Assembly (NCBI GenBank): GCA_902760345.1
Contig: CACWFY010000020.1
Location: 1-57,389 of the forward strand
Length of the DNA: 57,389 nucleotides
Reading direction: 5' to 3'
Source of the DNA: an uncultured Bacteroidales bacterium
Lineage (GTDB): Bacteria; Bacteroidota; Bacteroidia; Bacteroidales; Bacteroidaceae
Part shown: one piece after another, positions 33,576-42,539 of the stretch
Layout of the letters: the number at the start of each line of letters is the position of its first letter
How positions within the stretch are numbered: the first letter of the stretch is position 1
Notes under the pieces: model-generated
The model's input: the letters and a program-made list of their open reading frames with translations, nothing else
What the model was told of the DNA's origin: nothing
Database searches by the model: none
Position numbers and translations under genes: made by a program

Positions 33576-34514
33576 TTGAAGAAACTACTACAGAATAGAA
33601 TTGCCGAGAACAGGCTGACTATGCCCGTTATAGTTGTCTATGCCATGGCGGTGTGGTTCGTTTGTGGCATAGGCAGCAACAACTGGTGGTGGCAGCTGAT
33701 ATGCTATGGTATTGCCACCTACCTCATGGTAGAGCTCAATAACACAAACGCACTGATACGCATCTTCTCACGCATGGTGAGTTGTGCGTTTCTTGCATTG
33801 ACGTGCTGTGCCTGTTTCCTGTTTCCTGCCCTGCCAGAAGCTGTCATGCTGGTTTGTCTCGTAGCTTCGGCACTACTGCTATTCCAAACCTATCAGGATA
33901 AGACGGCGGCAGGCTTTACCTATTATGCTTTCCTGTTTTATAGCATTGCATCAATAGCGTATGTCCACGTACTATTCTTTCTGCCAATCATCTGGTTGCT
34001 GATGATAACCAATATTATGTCGATGTCGTGGCGCACGTGGGCTGCATCAATCATCGGACTGCTCACTCCCTATTGGTTTGGCAGCATCTGGCTCATCTAC
34101 CAGCATGAATACACACTCATCGCAGACCACTTCTCGGCACTTATGGTTTTTGAGGAGCCGTTCAACCTATACGGCATTACCTCATACCAAAAAGCCACCC
34201 TGGCACTGACAGCGCTCATGGCCGTCATAGGCATAGTTCATTTTATCCGTAAGAACTACCTCGACAAGATACGCATCCGTATGTTCTATGGGTTCTTTAT
34301 GTGGATGGATTTGGCAGCTTTTGTCTTTCTATGGCTACAGCCTCAACACTTCAATGCTATGTTACTCATTATGATTCTCAACACGTCACCGTTGATAGCG
34401 CACTTCATAGCATTGACTTCCACCAGACTGACCAACATCGTCTTTTTATTGCTCTCGGCGGCTACGATCGTGCTCACCTTTTATAATATATGGAGTTCAT
34501 CATCTCTCTATTAA
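33576..34514 (+). CDS. Multi-pass membrane protein of unknown function
   Basis: A 312-residue protein with about eight hydrophobic segments spread over the length (for example MPVIVVYAMAVWFVC, YYAFLFYSIASIAYVHVLFF, FYGFFMWMDLAAFVFLW). No motif I recognise. The start appears to be TTG at 33576 (MKKLLQNRIAENR); the region before it (33556-33583) has degenerate 7-bp periodicity, so an original ATG may have been displaced. Its end overlaps the next membrane gene by 25 bp. Confidence 0.75.
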   Translation: MKKLLQNRIAENRLTMPVIVVYAMAVWFVCGIGSNNWWWQLICYGIATYLMVELNNTNALIRIFSRMVSCAFLALTCCACFLFPALPEAVMLVCLVASALLLFQTYQDKTAAGFTYYAFLFYSIASIAYVHVLFFLPIIWLLMITNIMSMSWRTWAASIIGLLTPYWFGSIWLIYQHEYTLIADHFSALMVFEEPFNLYGITSYQKATLALTALMAVIGIVHFIRKNYLDKIRIRMFYGFFMWMDLAAFVFLWLQPQHFNAMLLIMILNTSPLIAHFIALTSTRLTNIVFLLLSAATIVLTFYNIWSSSSLY

Positions 34515-34942
34515 TCAGCTACGGTTATTGGGGCATGCTCATCACAGCCTTCATTGCCGGTTCCTTCTTTCCCTTCTCCAGCGAGGCGGTAATGACAGGA
34601 CTGCTGGCAGCCGGGTTGGACCCGTGGGGGCTCATCATCTATGGCACCATTGGCAACGTGGCAGGCGGCATGTTCAACTACTTTGTAGGACGCCAGGGAA
34701 AGATTGAATGGATAGAGAAGTACCTGCACGTCAAACAGCAAGACCTTGACAAAGCTACCCGCTTCATGGGAGGCCATGGTGCCTGGATGGGCTTCTTTGC
34801 TTTCGTACCCCTGTTGGGTTCAGCCATCACTATTGTATTAGGACTAATGCGTGCCAATATCTCCATCTCACTGACCAGCATTGCATTGGGAAAATTCCTG
34901 CGTTATGTGGTCTTAATATATGGCGCACAACTGTTTATATAG
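34490..34942 (+). CDS. YqaA/DedA-family small membrane protein
   Basis: A 150-residue protein of the SNARE-associated (DedA-like) superfamily, YqaA branch. Conserved pieces are AFIAGSFFPFSSEAVMTGLL, GNVAGGMFNYFVGRQG and FFAFVPLLGSAITIVLGLM, the last with the re-entrant-loop character of lipid-transport DedA proteins. About four hydrophobic segments. Translationally coupled to the membrane protein before it. Confidence 0.85.
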   Translation: MEFIISLLISYGYWGMLITAFIAGSFFPFSSEAVMTGLLAAGLDPWGLIIYGTIGNVAGGMFNYFVGRQGKIEWIEKYLHVKQQDLDKATRFMGGHGAWMGFFAFVPLLGSAITIVLGLMRANISISLTSIALGKFLRYVVLIYGAQLFI

Positions 34943-34978
34943 CTGTTTAAACGTTAAAAAAAACAAGGCTAAAGCAAA

Positions 34979-35006
34979 TTCTTCATTCTTCATTCTTCAT
35001 TCTTCA
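34979..35006. repeat. Heptamer array in a promoter, 4 units (TTCTTCA)
   Basis: Four perfect TTCTTCA units ending 10 bp before the -7 box of the DUF2723 gene, so they occupy the spacer and the -33 position. Copy number changes would move or rebuild the -33 element in 7-bp steps. Confidence 0.9.
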
Positions 35007-35016
35007 TTATAAATAT

Positions 35017-35024
35017 TACCTTTG
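35017..35024 (+). promoter_or_regulatory. -7 box of the DUF2723 gene
   Basis: TACCTTTG, 36 bp before the ATG at 35061. No TTTG at -33; heptamers are there instead. Confidence 0.55.
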
Positions 35025-35060
35025 CAGATTGGAACAAAAAACTCAATAGACAATCAGATA

Positions 35061-38000
35061 ATGAAACAATTCAGAATCGTGGACAACATCATGGGCTGGC
35101 TGGCCTTTGCCATCGCTGCCTTCGTATATTGCTCCACCGTCGAACCGACAGCATCTTTTTGGGACTGTCCGGAATTTATCTCCACTGGTTATAAACTGGA
35201 AATCGGTCACCCACCCGGTGCTCCGTTCTTCATGCTCACAGCCAATCTATTCTCACAGTTTGCCAGCGATCCCTCACAGGTGGCTCTCATGGTCAACATG
35301 ATGAGTGCGCTGTTGTCAGCGGCCACCATCCTGTTCTTGTTTTGGACCATCTCGCATCTGGTGCGCCGCCTGCTCATCAAGCAGGAAGACTTCCGCAACG
35401 CTGCGAGGCTGACGGACATACCATTATATAAATGGATAGCCATAGAGGCCTCAGCCATGGTGGGAGCGCTGATATACACTTTCAGTGATACCTTCTGGTT
35501 CTCAGCGGTAGAGGGCGAGGTATATGCCTACTCCAGCGCTTTCACTGCTGTGGTTTTCTGGCTAATCCTGAAATGGGAAGACCAGGCTGACCAGCCTCAT
35601 GCAGACCGCTGGCTGGTACTTATCATGTACATGACAGGTCTATCCATCGGTGTACACCTGCTGAACCTACTGTGTCTGCCTGCCATTGTGCTGGTCTACT
35701 ACTATCGCAAATTCCCCATTGACGACCCGAAGCGTGACCTCAAGGGTTCGCTTTTTGCATTGTTTATCTCAGTGGTAATTTTGGCTGCTGTACTCTATGG
35801 TGTCGTTCCTGGCATCGTACAGGTTGGTGGCTGGTTTGAATTGTTCTTTGTCAACGTGCTGGGCTGTCCTTTCAATACGGGCGAGATTATCTATATCTTC
35901 CTGCTTGTAGCCGCTATCATCTGGGCTATCTACGAAACGTATAACGACAAGGCTCCCAAGCGACAAAATGCCGCATTCCTCTTGGCTGTCGCCATGCTGG
36001 GCATTCCTTTCTATGGTCACGGTTGGCTGTCGGTAGTTATCGGCATCGTGGTACTCGTCGCCATGTGGTTCGTTCTGGACTTCAAGCTAAAAGCCAATGG
36101 CCAAAAGCCAAAAGCCCTTGTCAGCGCCCGCATCAAGAACACGTCGCTGCTCTGTATGCTCATGCTGATGATTGGCTACTCCAGCTACGCACTTATCGTG
36201 ATCCGTTCATCGGCTAACCCGCCCATGGACCAGAACTCTCCTGAGGATATCTTCACACTGGGCGAATACTTAGGACGCGAACAGTACGGCCAGCGCCCCC
36301 TGTTCTATGGTCCTGCCTACACATCACAGGTAGCCTTGGAGAAAGACGGCGAATATTGCAAGCCTGTTATGAAGAAGGGCGACCCTGTCTGGCAACGTAA
36401 GGAGAAGGCTTCGCCCGACGAGAAGGATGAATACTTTGTAGTACGTACCAAGGACGAATACCAATATGCTCAGAACATGTTCTTCCCCCGCATGTACAGC
36501 TCTGCCCACCGCAGCAACTACGAGAGTTGGATGGGCGAGATTAGCGGACGTGAAGAGATGTACGACCGTTGTGGTGAGATGGTCAGCGTTAAGATACCCT
36601 CACAGTTTGAGAACATGCGCTTCTTCATCTCTTACCAGTGCAACTGGATGTACTGGCGTTACTTCATGTGGAACTTTGCTGGTCGCCAGAACGACTTGCA
36701 GGGCAATGGCGAGTTGGAGCATGGCAACTGGATTACGGGCTTCGACTGGTTCGACAACTGGCGACTGGGCGACCAGAGCAAGCTGCCCGACGAGCTGAAG
36801 GAGAACAAGGGACATAACGTATTCTACTGTCTGCCATTGCTATTGGGTCTTATCGGACTCTTCTGGCAGTCACTGGCCAAGCACCACGGAAATCCCAAGG
36901 ACCAGACAGGCATCCGCCAGTTTTGGGTGGTCTTCTTCCTGTTCTTCATGACAGGTCTGGCCATTGTTATCTACCTGAACCAGACACCCTCACAACCTCG
37001 TGAGCGTGACTATGCCTACGCAGGCTCATTCTACGCTTTTGCTATTTGGTGTGGCATGGGTGTTGCAGGAATCATCGAACTGATAAAAGAGAAGCTGAAA
37101 GGCAATGGCGAGAAGTTGGCTACCACATTGGCTGCCGTCGTCAGTATCATCTGTCTCTTTGTTCCCATCCAGATGGCTTCGCAGACATGGGACGATCACG
37201 ACCGCTCAGGTCGCTACACCTGCCGCGACTTTGGTCAGAACTATCTGAATACCTGTCAACAGGGCAACAACCCCATCATTTTTACCAACGGTGACAACGA
37301 CACCTTTCCCTTGTGGTACAATCAGGATGTGGAGGGAGTGCGTACCGATGCCCGCGTGTGCAACCTGAGTTATCTGCAGACAGACTGGTACATCGACCAA
37401 ATGCGCCGTCCGGCCTATGACTCACCTAGCGTGCCCATCTCGTGGGAACGTATCGAGTACTGTTCAGGTACCAATGAATACGTATCTATTGAACCAGACA
37501 TGAAGGAGGCTGTACTGGAGCACTATCGCCAGCATCCTGAGGAGGCCCGCAAACAATTTGGCGACGAGCCTTTCGAACTGAAGAACGTGCTGAAATACTG
37601 GGTGCGTTCCAAGAATGCTGACCTGCACATGATACCTACTGACACACTCTATATGACCATCGACAAGGAAGCCGTACGCCGCAGTGGCATGCTGATGGCT
37701 ACCGACTCCATCCCCGACAAAATGGTTATCTCTCTGAAAGGCAAGCGTGCACTGTACAAGGGCGACCTGATGATTCTGGAAATGCTGGCTCAGTGCAACT
37801 GGGAGCGTCCTATCTATGTGGCTGTTTCTGTTGGTGACGACAACTACATCAACTTAGGTGACAATGTCATCACTGAAGGTTTAGCCTACCGTATCACGCC
37901 GTTTACTACCACCCATGAGGGTAGGCCCATCCCAGGTGTGAAGAACTTTGACACAGAGAAGACCTACGACAACGTGATGCACCGCTTCAAATTCGGCGGC

Positions 38001-38480
38001 ATCGACAAACCTGGCATCTACCTCGACGAGACGGTGATGCGCATGTGCTATACCCACCGTCGCACCATGGCCAAGCTGGCACTGGAGCTGATGTATGAAG
38101 GCAAGGAGAAGAAGGCTGAAGAGGTGCTGCGCTATACGGAGAAAATGATTCCATCATTCAATGTTGCCCACAACTACAGCTCTGGATCACTCGACATGGC
38201 TCGCACATGGGCTTCGTTAGGTCACAAAAAGGAAGCACTGACTATCATCAACCAGATGTGGAAGAACTCTGTACAATATATGAAGTGGTTCTGCTCACTG
38301 GAGCAATACCGTTTCGACGCTGCCAAGCACGACTGCCTTGTTAACTTCTACATCCTGGAGCAGTTGGCATCGCTCACCGAGATTGTCGACAAGGCTACCT
38401 ATGACAAGCAGATGAAGGAAATCACCCTCCTTGGCAATATCTACGAGCAGCGTGGCGGTCAAGTTTATGAAGATGAATAA
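35061..38480 (+). CDS. DUF2723 membrane protein (GT117-type glycosyltransferase candidate)
   Basis: An 1139-residue integral membrane protein. The first helix MGWLAFAIAAFVYCSTVEPT is followed by the family's acidic motif FWDCPEFISTGYKLEIGHPPGAP, as in GT-C glycosyltransferases (protein O-mannosyltransferase-like). About 12 helices follow up to ~residue 720; the soluble C-terminus includes TPR-like helices (~990-1130). The family is conserved in Bacteroidota and grouped as GT117; it probably transfers sugar from a lipid donor in the periplasm, possibly onto secreted proteins (inference). A run of four heptamers at 36086-36113 is read through as LKANGQKPKALV in a loop after a helix. Start 35061 is chosen because the promoter lies within the longer frame. 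Confidence 0.88.
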   Translation: MKQFRIVDNIMGWLAFAIAAFVYCSTVEPTASFWDCPEFISTGYKLEIGHPPGAPFFMLTANLFSQFASDPSQVALMVNMMSALLSAATILFLFWTISHLVRRLLIKQEDFRNAARLTDIPLYKWIAIEASAMVGALIYTFSDTFWFSAVEGEVYAYSSAFTAVVFWLILKWEDQADQPHADRWLVLIMYMTGLSIGVHLLNLLCLPAIVLVYYYRKFPIDDPKRDLKGSLFALFISVVILAAVLYGVVPGIVQVGGWFELFFVNVLGCPFNTGEIIYIFLLVAAIIWAIYETYNDKAPKRQNAAFLLAVAMLGIPFYGHGWLSVVIGIVVLVAMWFVLDFKLKANGQKPKALVSARIKNTSLLCMLMLMIGYSSYALIVIRSSANPPMDQNSPEDIFTLGEYLGREQYGQRPLFYGPAYTSQVALEKDGEYCKPVMKKGDPVWQRKEKASPDEKDEYFVVRTKDEYQYAQNMFFPRMYSSAHRSNYESWMGEISGREEMYDRCGEMVSVKIPSQFENMRFFISYQCNWMYWRYFMWNFAGRQNDLQGNGELEHGNWITGFDWFDNWRLGDQSKLPDELKENKGHNVFYCLPLLLGLIGLFWQSLAKHHGNPKDQTGIRQFWVVFFLFFMTGLAIVIYLNQTPSQPRERDYAYAGSFYAFAIWCGMGVAGIIELIKEKLKGNGEKLATTLAAVVSIICLFVPIQMASQTWDDHDRSGRYTCRDFGQNYLNTCQQGNNPIIFTNGDNDTFPLWYNQDVEGVRTDARVCNLSYLQTDWYIDQMRRPAYDSPSVPISWERIEYCSGTNEYVSIEPDMKEAVLEHYRQHPEEARKQFGDEPFELKNVLKYWVRSKNADLHMIPTDTLYMTIDKEAVRRSGMLMATDSIPDKMVISLKGKRALYKGDLMILEMLAQCNWERPIYVAVSVGDDNYINLGDNVITEGLAYRITPFTTTHEGRPIPGVKNFDTEKTYDNVMHRFKFGGIDKPGIYLDETVMRMCYTHRRTMAKLALELMYEGKEKKAEEVLRYTEKMIPSFNVAHNYSSGSLDMARTWASLGHKKEALTIINQMWKNSVQYMKWFCSLEQYRFDAAKHDCLVNFYILEQLASLTEIVDKATYDKQMKEITLLGNIYEQRGGQVYEDE
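36086..36113. repeat. Heptamer array inside the DUF2723 gene, 4 units
   Basis: GCTAAAA, GCCAATG, GCCAAAA, GCCAAAA. Same word family as at 48050-48112 in cbiB. Confidence 0.8.
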
Positions 38481-38483
38481 TAT

Positions 38484-38507
38484 GCTAACAGCAAATAGCC
38501 AAGAGCA
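38484..38507. repeat. Degenerate heptamers before the deacetylase start
   Basis: GCTAACA, GCAAATA, GCCAAGA and then GCA of a fourth unit that runs into the ATG at 38508. Same GCxAAxx pattern as the 36086 array. Confidence 0.5.
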
Positions 38508-39119
38508 ATGATTATCGAACAACCCTCTAAGTGGCTGCGTTGGATGTACCCCAAGGCACTTTGGCGTATGGACCCGACCGACAAGGCCGTCTACCTAACC
38601 TTTGACGATGGCCCCATTCCCGAAGCAACCCCTTTCATCCTCGACACACTGAAACATTACGGTATCAAGGCCACCTTTTTCATGGTAGGCGACAATGTAA
38701 GGAAATATCCAGAGTTGCACCAGCGTGTTGTCGATGAGGGGCACCGCATTGGTAATCATACACACAACCACATGGGAGGTTTGCGCCATTCCGTCCACGA
38801 GTACAGCTACAATGTGGAGAAGGCTAACGCATACCTACATACCAATCTGGTGCGCCCACCTCACGGATGGATGCGCCATGACCAGTATGCCTGGCTCTCA
38901 CGCAAATTCAAAATTGTCATGTGGGACCTCGTTACACGCGACTATTCCAAATGGATGACGGCCACCGACGTTCTCAACAACGTAAAGCGCTATGCCCGTA
39001 ATGGTAGCATCATCACTTTCCATGACTCCTTGAAGAGCATTGAGAAGCTACGCATTGCCCTACCTGCTGCTATCGAGTGGCTGTTGGCCGAAGGGTATGC
39101 CTTCAAGATATTTGAGTAA
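38508..39119 (+). CDS. Polysaccharide deacetylase (NodB domain)
   Basis: A 203-residue protein made of one carbohydrate-esterase-4 domain. The catalytic base and metal site are in VYLTFDDGPIPEATP, the metal histidines in IGNHTHNHMGG, with later motifs VRPPHGWMR and MWDLVTRDYSKW and GSIITFHDS. There is no signal peptide, so the protein may be cytoplasmic or membrane-associated; the substrate would be an N-acetylated sugar polymer. It lies 28 bp after the DUF2723 gene. Confidence 0.92.
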   Translation: MIIEQPSKWLRWMYPKALWRMDPTDKAVYLTFDDGPIPEATPFILDTLKHYGIKATFFMVGDNVRKYPELHQRVVDEGHRIGNHTHNHMGGLRHSVHEYSYNVEKANAYLHTNLVRPPHGWMRHDQYAWLSRKFKIVMWDLVTRDYSKWMTATDVLNNVKRYARNGSIITFHDSLKSIEKLRIALPAAIEWLLAEGYAFKIFE

Positions 39120-39198
39120 AAAAAACGGAACGCTTCTTTAAAAAAATCCGCCAGTTCCTTTGAACAGCGTGTGGTAAAGCCATGGCTGCGTGATGTGC

Positions 39199-40209
39199 TT
39201 AGTTGCGGCGTGCAATAATGTAAATGATGACGGGTGCACCCATCACTGGCGTGACGGCATTCAACGGAATGACGCCCGACTCGCCAGGAAGGAAACAGAT
39301 GGCATTGCAGACAAGGGCAATGACCGCACCGCAAAGGATGGTGCCCGGCATCAGAATACGATGGTCGGCCTGACGGAATAAGAGGTGAGCAATATGAGGC
39401 ACTGCCAAGCCTATGAACATGATAGGACCGCAATAGGCCGTAGTGATGGCGGTCAGCAGACCAGTAACGATAATCAGCCAGTTGCGTACTCTATGAGTAT
39501 TGACACCCAGATTCTCGGCATAGCGTTCGCCTAGGAGCAGGGCATTGAGGGGCTTTACTAACAGCAGAGCACCCACAAGTCCTAATATACAGAGCGAGGC
39601 GAACAGTGGTATCTGGCTCATGGGCACCCCGCCAAAGGAGCCCATGCCCCATACCATATACGACTTAACACCCTCATCGGTGGCAAAGAAGTTGAGCAGC
39701 GCCACCACGCTATTGGCGATATAGCCAATCATGATACCCACAATGAGCAGCATGACATTATTGTGGACCATGGTGCTGAACAGGAAAATCAGTCCCATCA
39801 CAGCCATAGCACCGACAAAGGCGGCAGCAAGGACAGCCATAAAGCCTGTGATGCTGACAGAGCCCACAGAGAGCGAACCTCCTAGGCCGAGCATCACCAA
39901 TGCCACACCCACGCCAGCACCACTGTTGATACCAAAGATACTGGGGCCTGCCAACGGATTCTTAAAAGCCGTCTGCAACATCAGACCGCTGACAGCCAAT
40001 GAACCACCGCAGAGCATAGCCGTGATGGCCTGTGGCAGTCGGCTCTCCATAATGATATACTGCCAAGAAGGGCGTGCAGCCTCATGTCCCATGATGATGC
40101 TGACAACATCGCGGAGCGGTATGGATACCGACCCCACGGCCAGGTTGACAGCCAACAATACAACCATCAACAGTGTCAACAGGCAACAGAGAACAACACC
40201 TCGCTTCAC
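39199..40209 (-). CDS. btuC: Corrinoid ABC transporter permease (FecCD/BtuC family)
   Basis: A 336-residue permease with about ten helices. Family motifs: SRLPQAITAMLCGGSLAVSG, NPLAGPSIFGINSGAGVGVA, and GLAVPHIAHLLFRQADHR near the C-terminus. The start is GTG at 40209, 8 bp after the btuF stop. FecCD permeases carry B12, haem or siderophores; the riboswitch-led operon with BtuB makes corrinoid the likely substrate. The ATPase partner BtuD is not encoded downstream, where the next gene is on the other strand. Confidence 0.88.
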   Translation of the reverse strand: MKRGVVLCCLLTLLMVVLLAVNLAVGSVSIPLRDVVSIIMGHEAARPSWQYIIMESRLPQAITAMLCGGSLAVSGLMLQTAFKNPLAGPSIFGINSGAGVGVALVMLGLGGSLSVGSVSITGFMAVLAAAFVGAMAVMGLIFLFSTMVHNNVMLLIVGIMIGYIANSVVALLNFFATDEGVKSYMVWGMGSFGGVPMSQIPLFASLCILGLVGALLLVKPLNALLLGERYAENLGVNTHRVRNWLIIVTGLLTAITTAYCGPIMFIGLAVPHIAHLLFRQADHRILMPGTILCGAVIALVCNAICFLPGESGVIPLNAVTPVMGAPVIIYIIARRN

Positions 40210-40217
40210 AATAACCG

Positions 40218-41366
40218 TTACTCTTTCAGTTTCTTATAATAACGCAGCGGAGGCAATCCTATTATATCGGGATGCAAAATTTGCAGGAAGTCGCAGAGCA
40301 GACGGTCGGGATGGAATGGTGTGTCTTCATAGAAATGCGACTGTTCCACATTACATCCATAGACCTCATGCTGGCGGAATGCCTTCAACTGACTATAGCC
40401 ACGATGACCTGACAGCAACTCCTTGTAATCCCAATCGTGGTCGCTGGAGTAGCGTAACATCCAGACATCTGACTCTCCTCCTCTTTCGAGCACCGTCTCG
40501 AAAGGCAGTGACAGTGAACCGCTTTGGTCGTCTGTTGCCCACGGATACTGTCCACCAGCATCCTGCAGCATCTGACCTATCGTGCTACGACCGCCAGGCA
40601 TATACCATACAGAGCCTACCACCTTGTCAACAATGACAGAGCGCCCTTTGCCAGCCTGTGCAGCCTGTTGTTTCAAGGCTACATAACTGCTGTCTACGTT
40701 GTGGAACAAGGCATCGGCCTTGTCGCCGGTCCCAAACAGCAAACCATAGAAGCGCATCCATTCAGCACGTGCCAATGGCGACGTCTCCATATACTCGGCA
40801 CACTCTATCAATGGGATGCCTATCTCCTCTGTCTTACCATAGCCGCCACTATTCTCAAAAGGTGACAGCATGATAACATCGGGCTTCACGACCATAATCT
40901 TCTCGACGATGGGATTCAAGCCATTGCCGCAGTCCACTATGCGGCCGGCCTTGATCTGCTGCTGGATATAAGGCACCTTGATATACTTGGAGTCTGCCAC
41001 ACCCACAATATGGCTGCCCAGCCCCAGTTCGGTGAGCAGGGCACAGTGGACGGTGGTAAAGACGGCAGCACGCTGAATAGGTATCTCGATGACTGTGCCG
41101 TCAGTGAGGTCTGCAGTCTGAGGTTTGATGTCTGATGTACGGGGTACAAGATAGTAGCGGTGAAGCATCTTGCCGGGCTTCCAAGGATTCTTGATGTCGG
41201 CAACGACATAGCCGTCGTGCTCCACTATGGTGAGCAGTGACGAATACTTCAGTGCAACGGTGTCGCCTCCCTCTACAGACAAAGAAGTGTTGTTGCCACC
41301 TCGGCACGAGGCCAAGGCGACAACAACGACAAATAGTATAGATAGTAAGGTTGTTTGTTTATTCAT
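40218..41366 (-). CDS. btuF: Corrinoid-binding lipoprotein of the BtuF type
   Basis: A 382-residue substrate-binding protein with a lipoprotein signal (VVALASC, Cys at about 21) and a type III (FecB/BtuF) fold: AAVFTTVHCALLTELGLGSHIVGVADSKY, VVKPDVIMLSPFENSG and the second lobe GRSVIVDKVVGSVWYMPGG. Cofactor choice follows from context. The reading frame crosses a degenerate heptamer array (41104-41138) giving RTSDIKPQTADLTDG. It overlaps the DUF5074 gene by 8 bp. Confidence 0.85.
   Translation of the reverse strand: MNKQTTLLSILFVVVVALASCRGGNNTSLSVEGGDTVALKYSSLLTIVEHDGYVVADIKNPWKPGKMLHRYYLVPRTSDIKPQTADLTDGTVIEIPIQRAAVFTTVHCALLTELGLGSHIVGVADSKYIKVPYIQQQIKAGRIVDCGNGLNPIVEKIMVVKPDVIMLSPFENSGGYGKTEEIGIPLIECAEYMETSPLARAEWMRFYGLLFGTGDKADALFHNVDSSYVALKQQAAQAGKGRSVIVDKVVGSVWYMPGGRSTIGQMLQDAGGQYPWATDDQSGSLSLPFETVLERGGESDVWMLRYSSDHDWDYKELLSGHRGYSQLKAFRQHEVYGCNVEQSHFYEDTPFHPDRLLCDFLQILHPDIIGLPPLRYYKKLKE
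41104..41138. repeat. Degenerate heptamer array inside btuF, 5 units
   Basis: On the plus strand GTGAGGT, CTGCAGT, CTGAGGT, TTGATGT, CTGATGT. Thirty-five bases read through in the N-terminal region before the conserved binding lobe. Confidence 0.65.
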
Positions 41367-42507
41367 ACTTGACGCCAGTATTGAAGACTACTGAGATGGG
41401 GCCTGTTGCCGTGTTCTCATACTTCTTCACGAGCTTACCCTGTGCGTTGTACTGGTTGGTGTACGAAGGCAGCGCATAGCCAGCGTAGCCTGTATCAGGA
41501 TTTTTCTGGTAAGAAACAATGAAGATGTTGCCAGTGACAGGGTCTGCAGCAATGACAGCAGGGCTGAAAATGTCGGCAGGCTCCCAAGTCGTTGTCGCAC
41601 CTGTAGCAATGTCATAGATAAGATAAGTGGTTGTGCCTGCACCATAAGGAGCGTTGACCGTATAGATTTTCTTGCCGTCTGTACACATAGCTGTACCGTC
41701 GACAACCTTTGTCACCTTACCATCAGCAGTAATCTTGCGCACGCCAGCACCCTTCTGTTTATTGTTGTCGTTGGTGTCGTAGATACCATAGTCCATAAAA
41801 TAAGCTTCGTTGCCTACTGTCAACATCTGCATAGGGTTGGTGACGGCCTCGTCCTTAATCTCAGTCACAGTACCAGAAGACAGCGCAATCTTTGAGATTG
41901 AGGGGTAGAGCTTTCCATATCCACCATAGTTTGAGTTAGCCACATAGAGATGACCACCTGCGAGTGTAATACCATCAGGATATGAGCCTACAGTATAGGT
42001 CTGTTGCTTAGCAAAGTTAACGGTATCGATGGCAGCAACAATACCATTGTCGCCATCTGAGCTCTTACCATAGCAAGCAAAGTAGAGCTTGCCATCGTAG
42101 CCAACGGCACAACGAGGACTCAAACCGTCCTTCTCGCCCAGCAATTCAATCGTGCTGAGTTGTTTCTCAATCTTCAGTGTCTGCTTGTTACAAACCCAGA
42201 TGGTAGCCTCGCCATCAACGACGATGTAAAGTTTTGAACCATAAGACGTGATGAAGTTGGCCGTCTTACCTACCGACTTGCCATTGACAGCCTTGAAGGC
42301 ATTAGCGGTAGACACACCCTTGGCATAGTCGATATAGCTGACATTACCATCGATACCAGCGCTCTTGTTTCCAGAACCTACAAGGAACATACCATTCGAT
42401 ACGTCAACAAGATGCTTTTGAGGAGCATCGTCATCATCGTTGCTACAAGCTGTCAGCAGGCTCATACCCATAGCTAATACTGCAAAACTGAATAAAAACT
42501 TTTTCAT
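41359..42507 (-). CDS. DUF5074 beta-propeller lipoprotein
   Basis: A 382-residue lipoprotein (LLTACSNDDDD, Cys about residue 21 followed by an Asp run often seen before surface export in Bacteroidota). The rest is propeller-like repeats such as GNVSYIDYAKG, LYIVVDGEATIWVCNKQTL, YPDGITLAGGHLYVANSNYGGYG. Relatives occur with BtuB receptors, where a surface corrinoid-binding helper is plausible. It sits between btuB and btuF in one operon. Confidence 0.8.
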   Translation of the reverse strand: MKKFLFSFAVLAMGMSLLTACSNDDDDAPQKHLVDVSNGMFLVGSGNKSAGIDGNVSYIDYAKGVSTANAFKAVNGKSVGKTANFITSYGSKLYIVVDGEATIWVCNKQTLKIEKQLSTIELLGEKDGLSPRCAVGYDGKLYFACYGKSSDGDNGIVAAIDTVNFAKQQTYTVGSYPDGITLAGGHLYVANSNYGGYGKLYPSISKIALSSGTVTEIKDEAVTNPMQMLTVGNEAYFMDYGIYDTNDNNKQKGAGVRKITADGKVTKVVDGTAMCTDGKKIYTVNAPYGAGTTTYLIYDIATGATTTWEPADIFSPAVIAADPVTGNIFIVSYQKNPDTGYAGYALPSYTNQYNAQGKLVKKYENTATGPISVVFNTGVKYE

Positions 42508-42539
42508 AATTGTTTGTTGTTTAATTGTTATTGTTTAGA

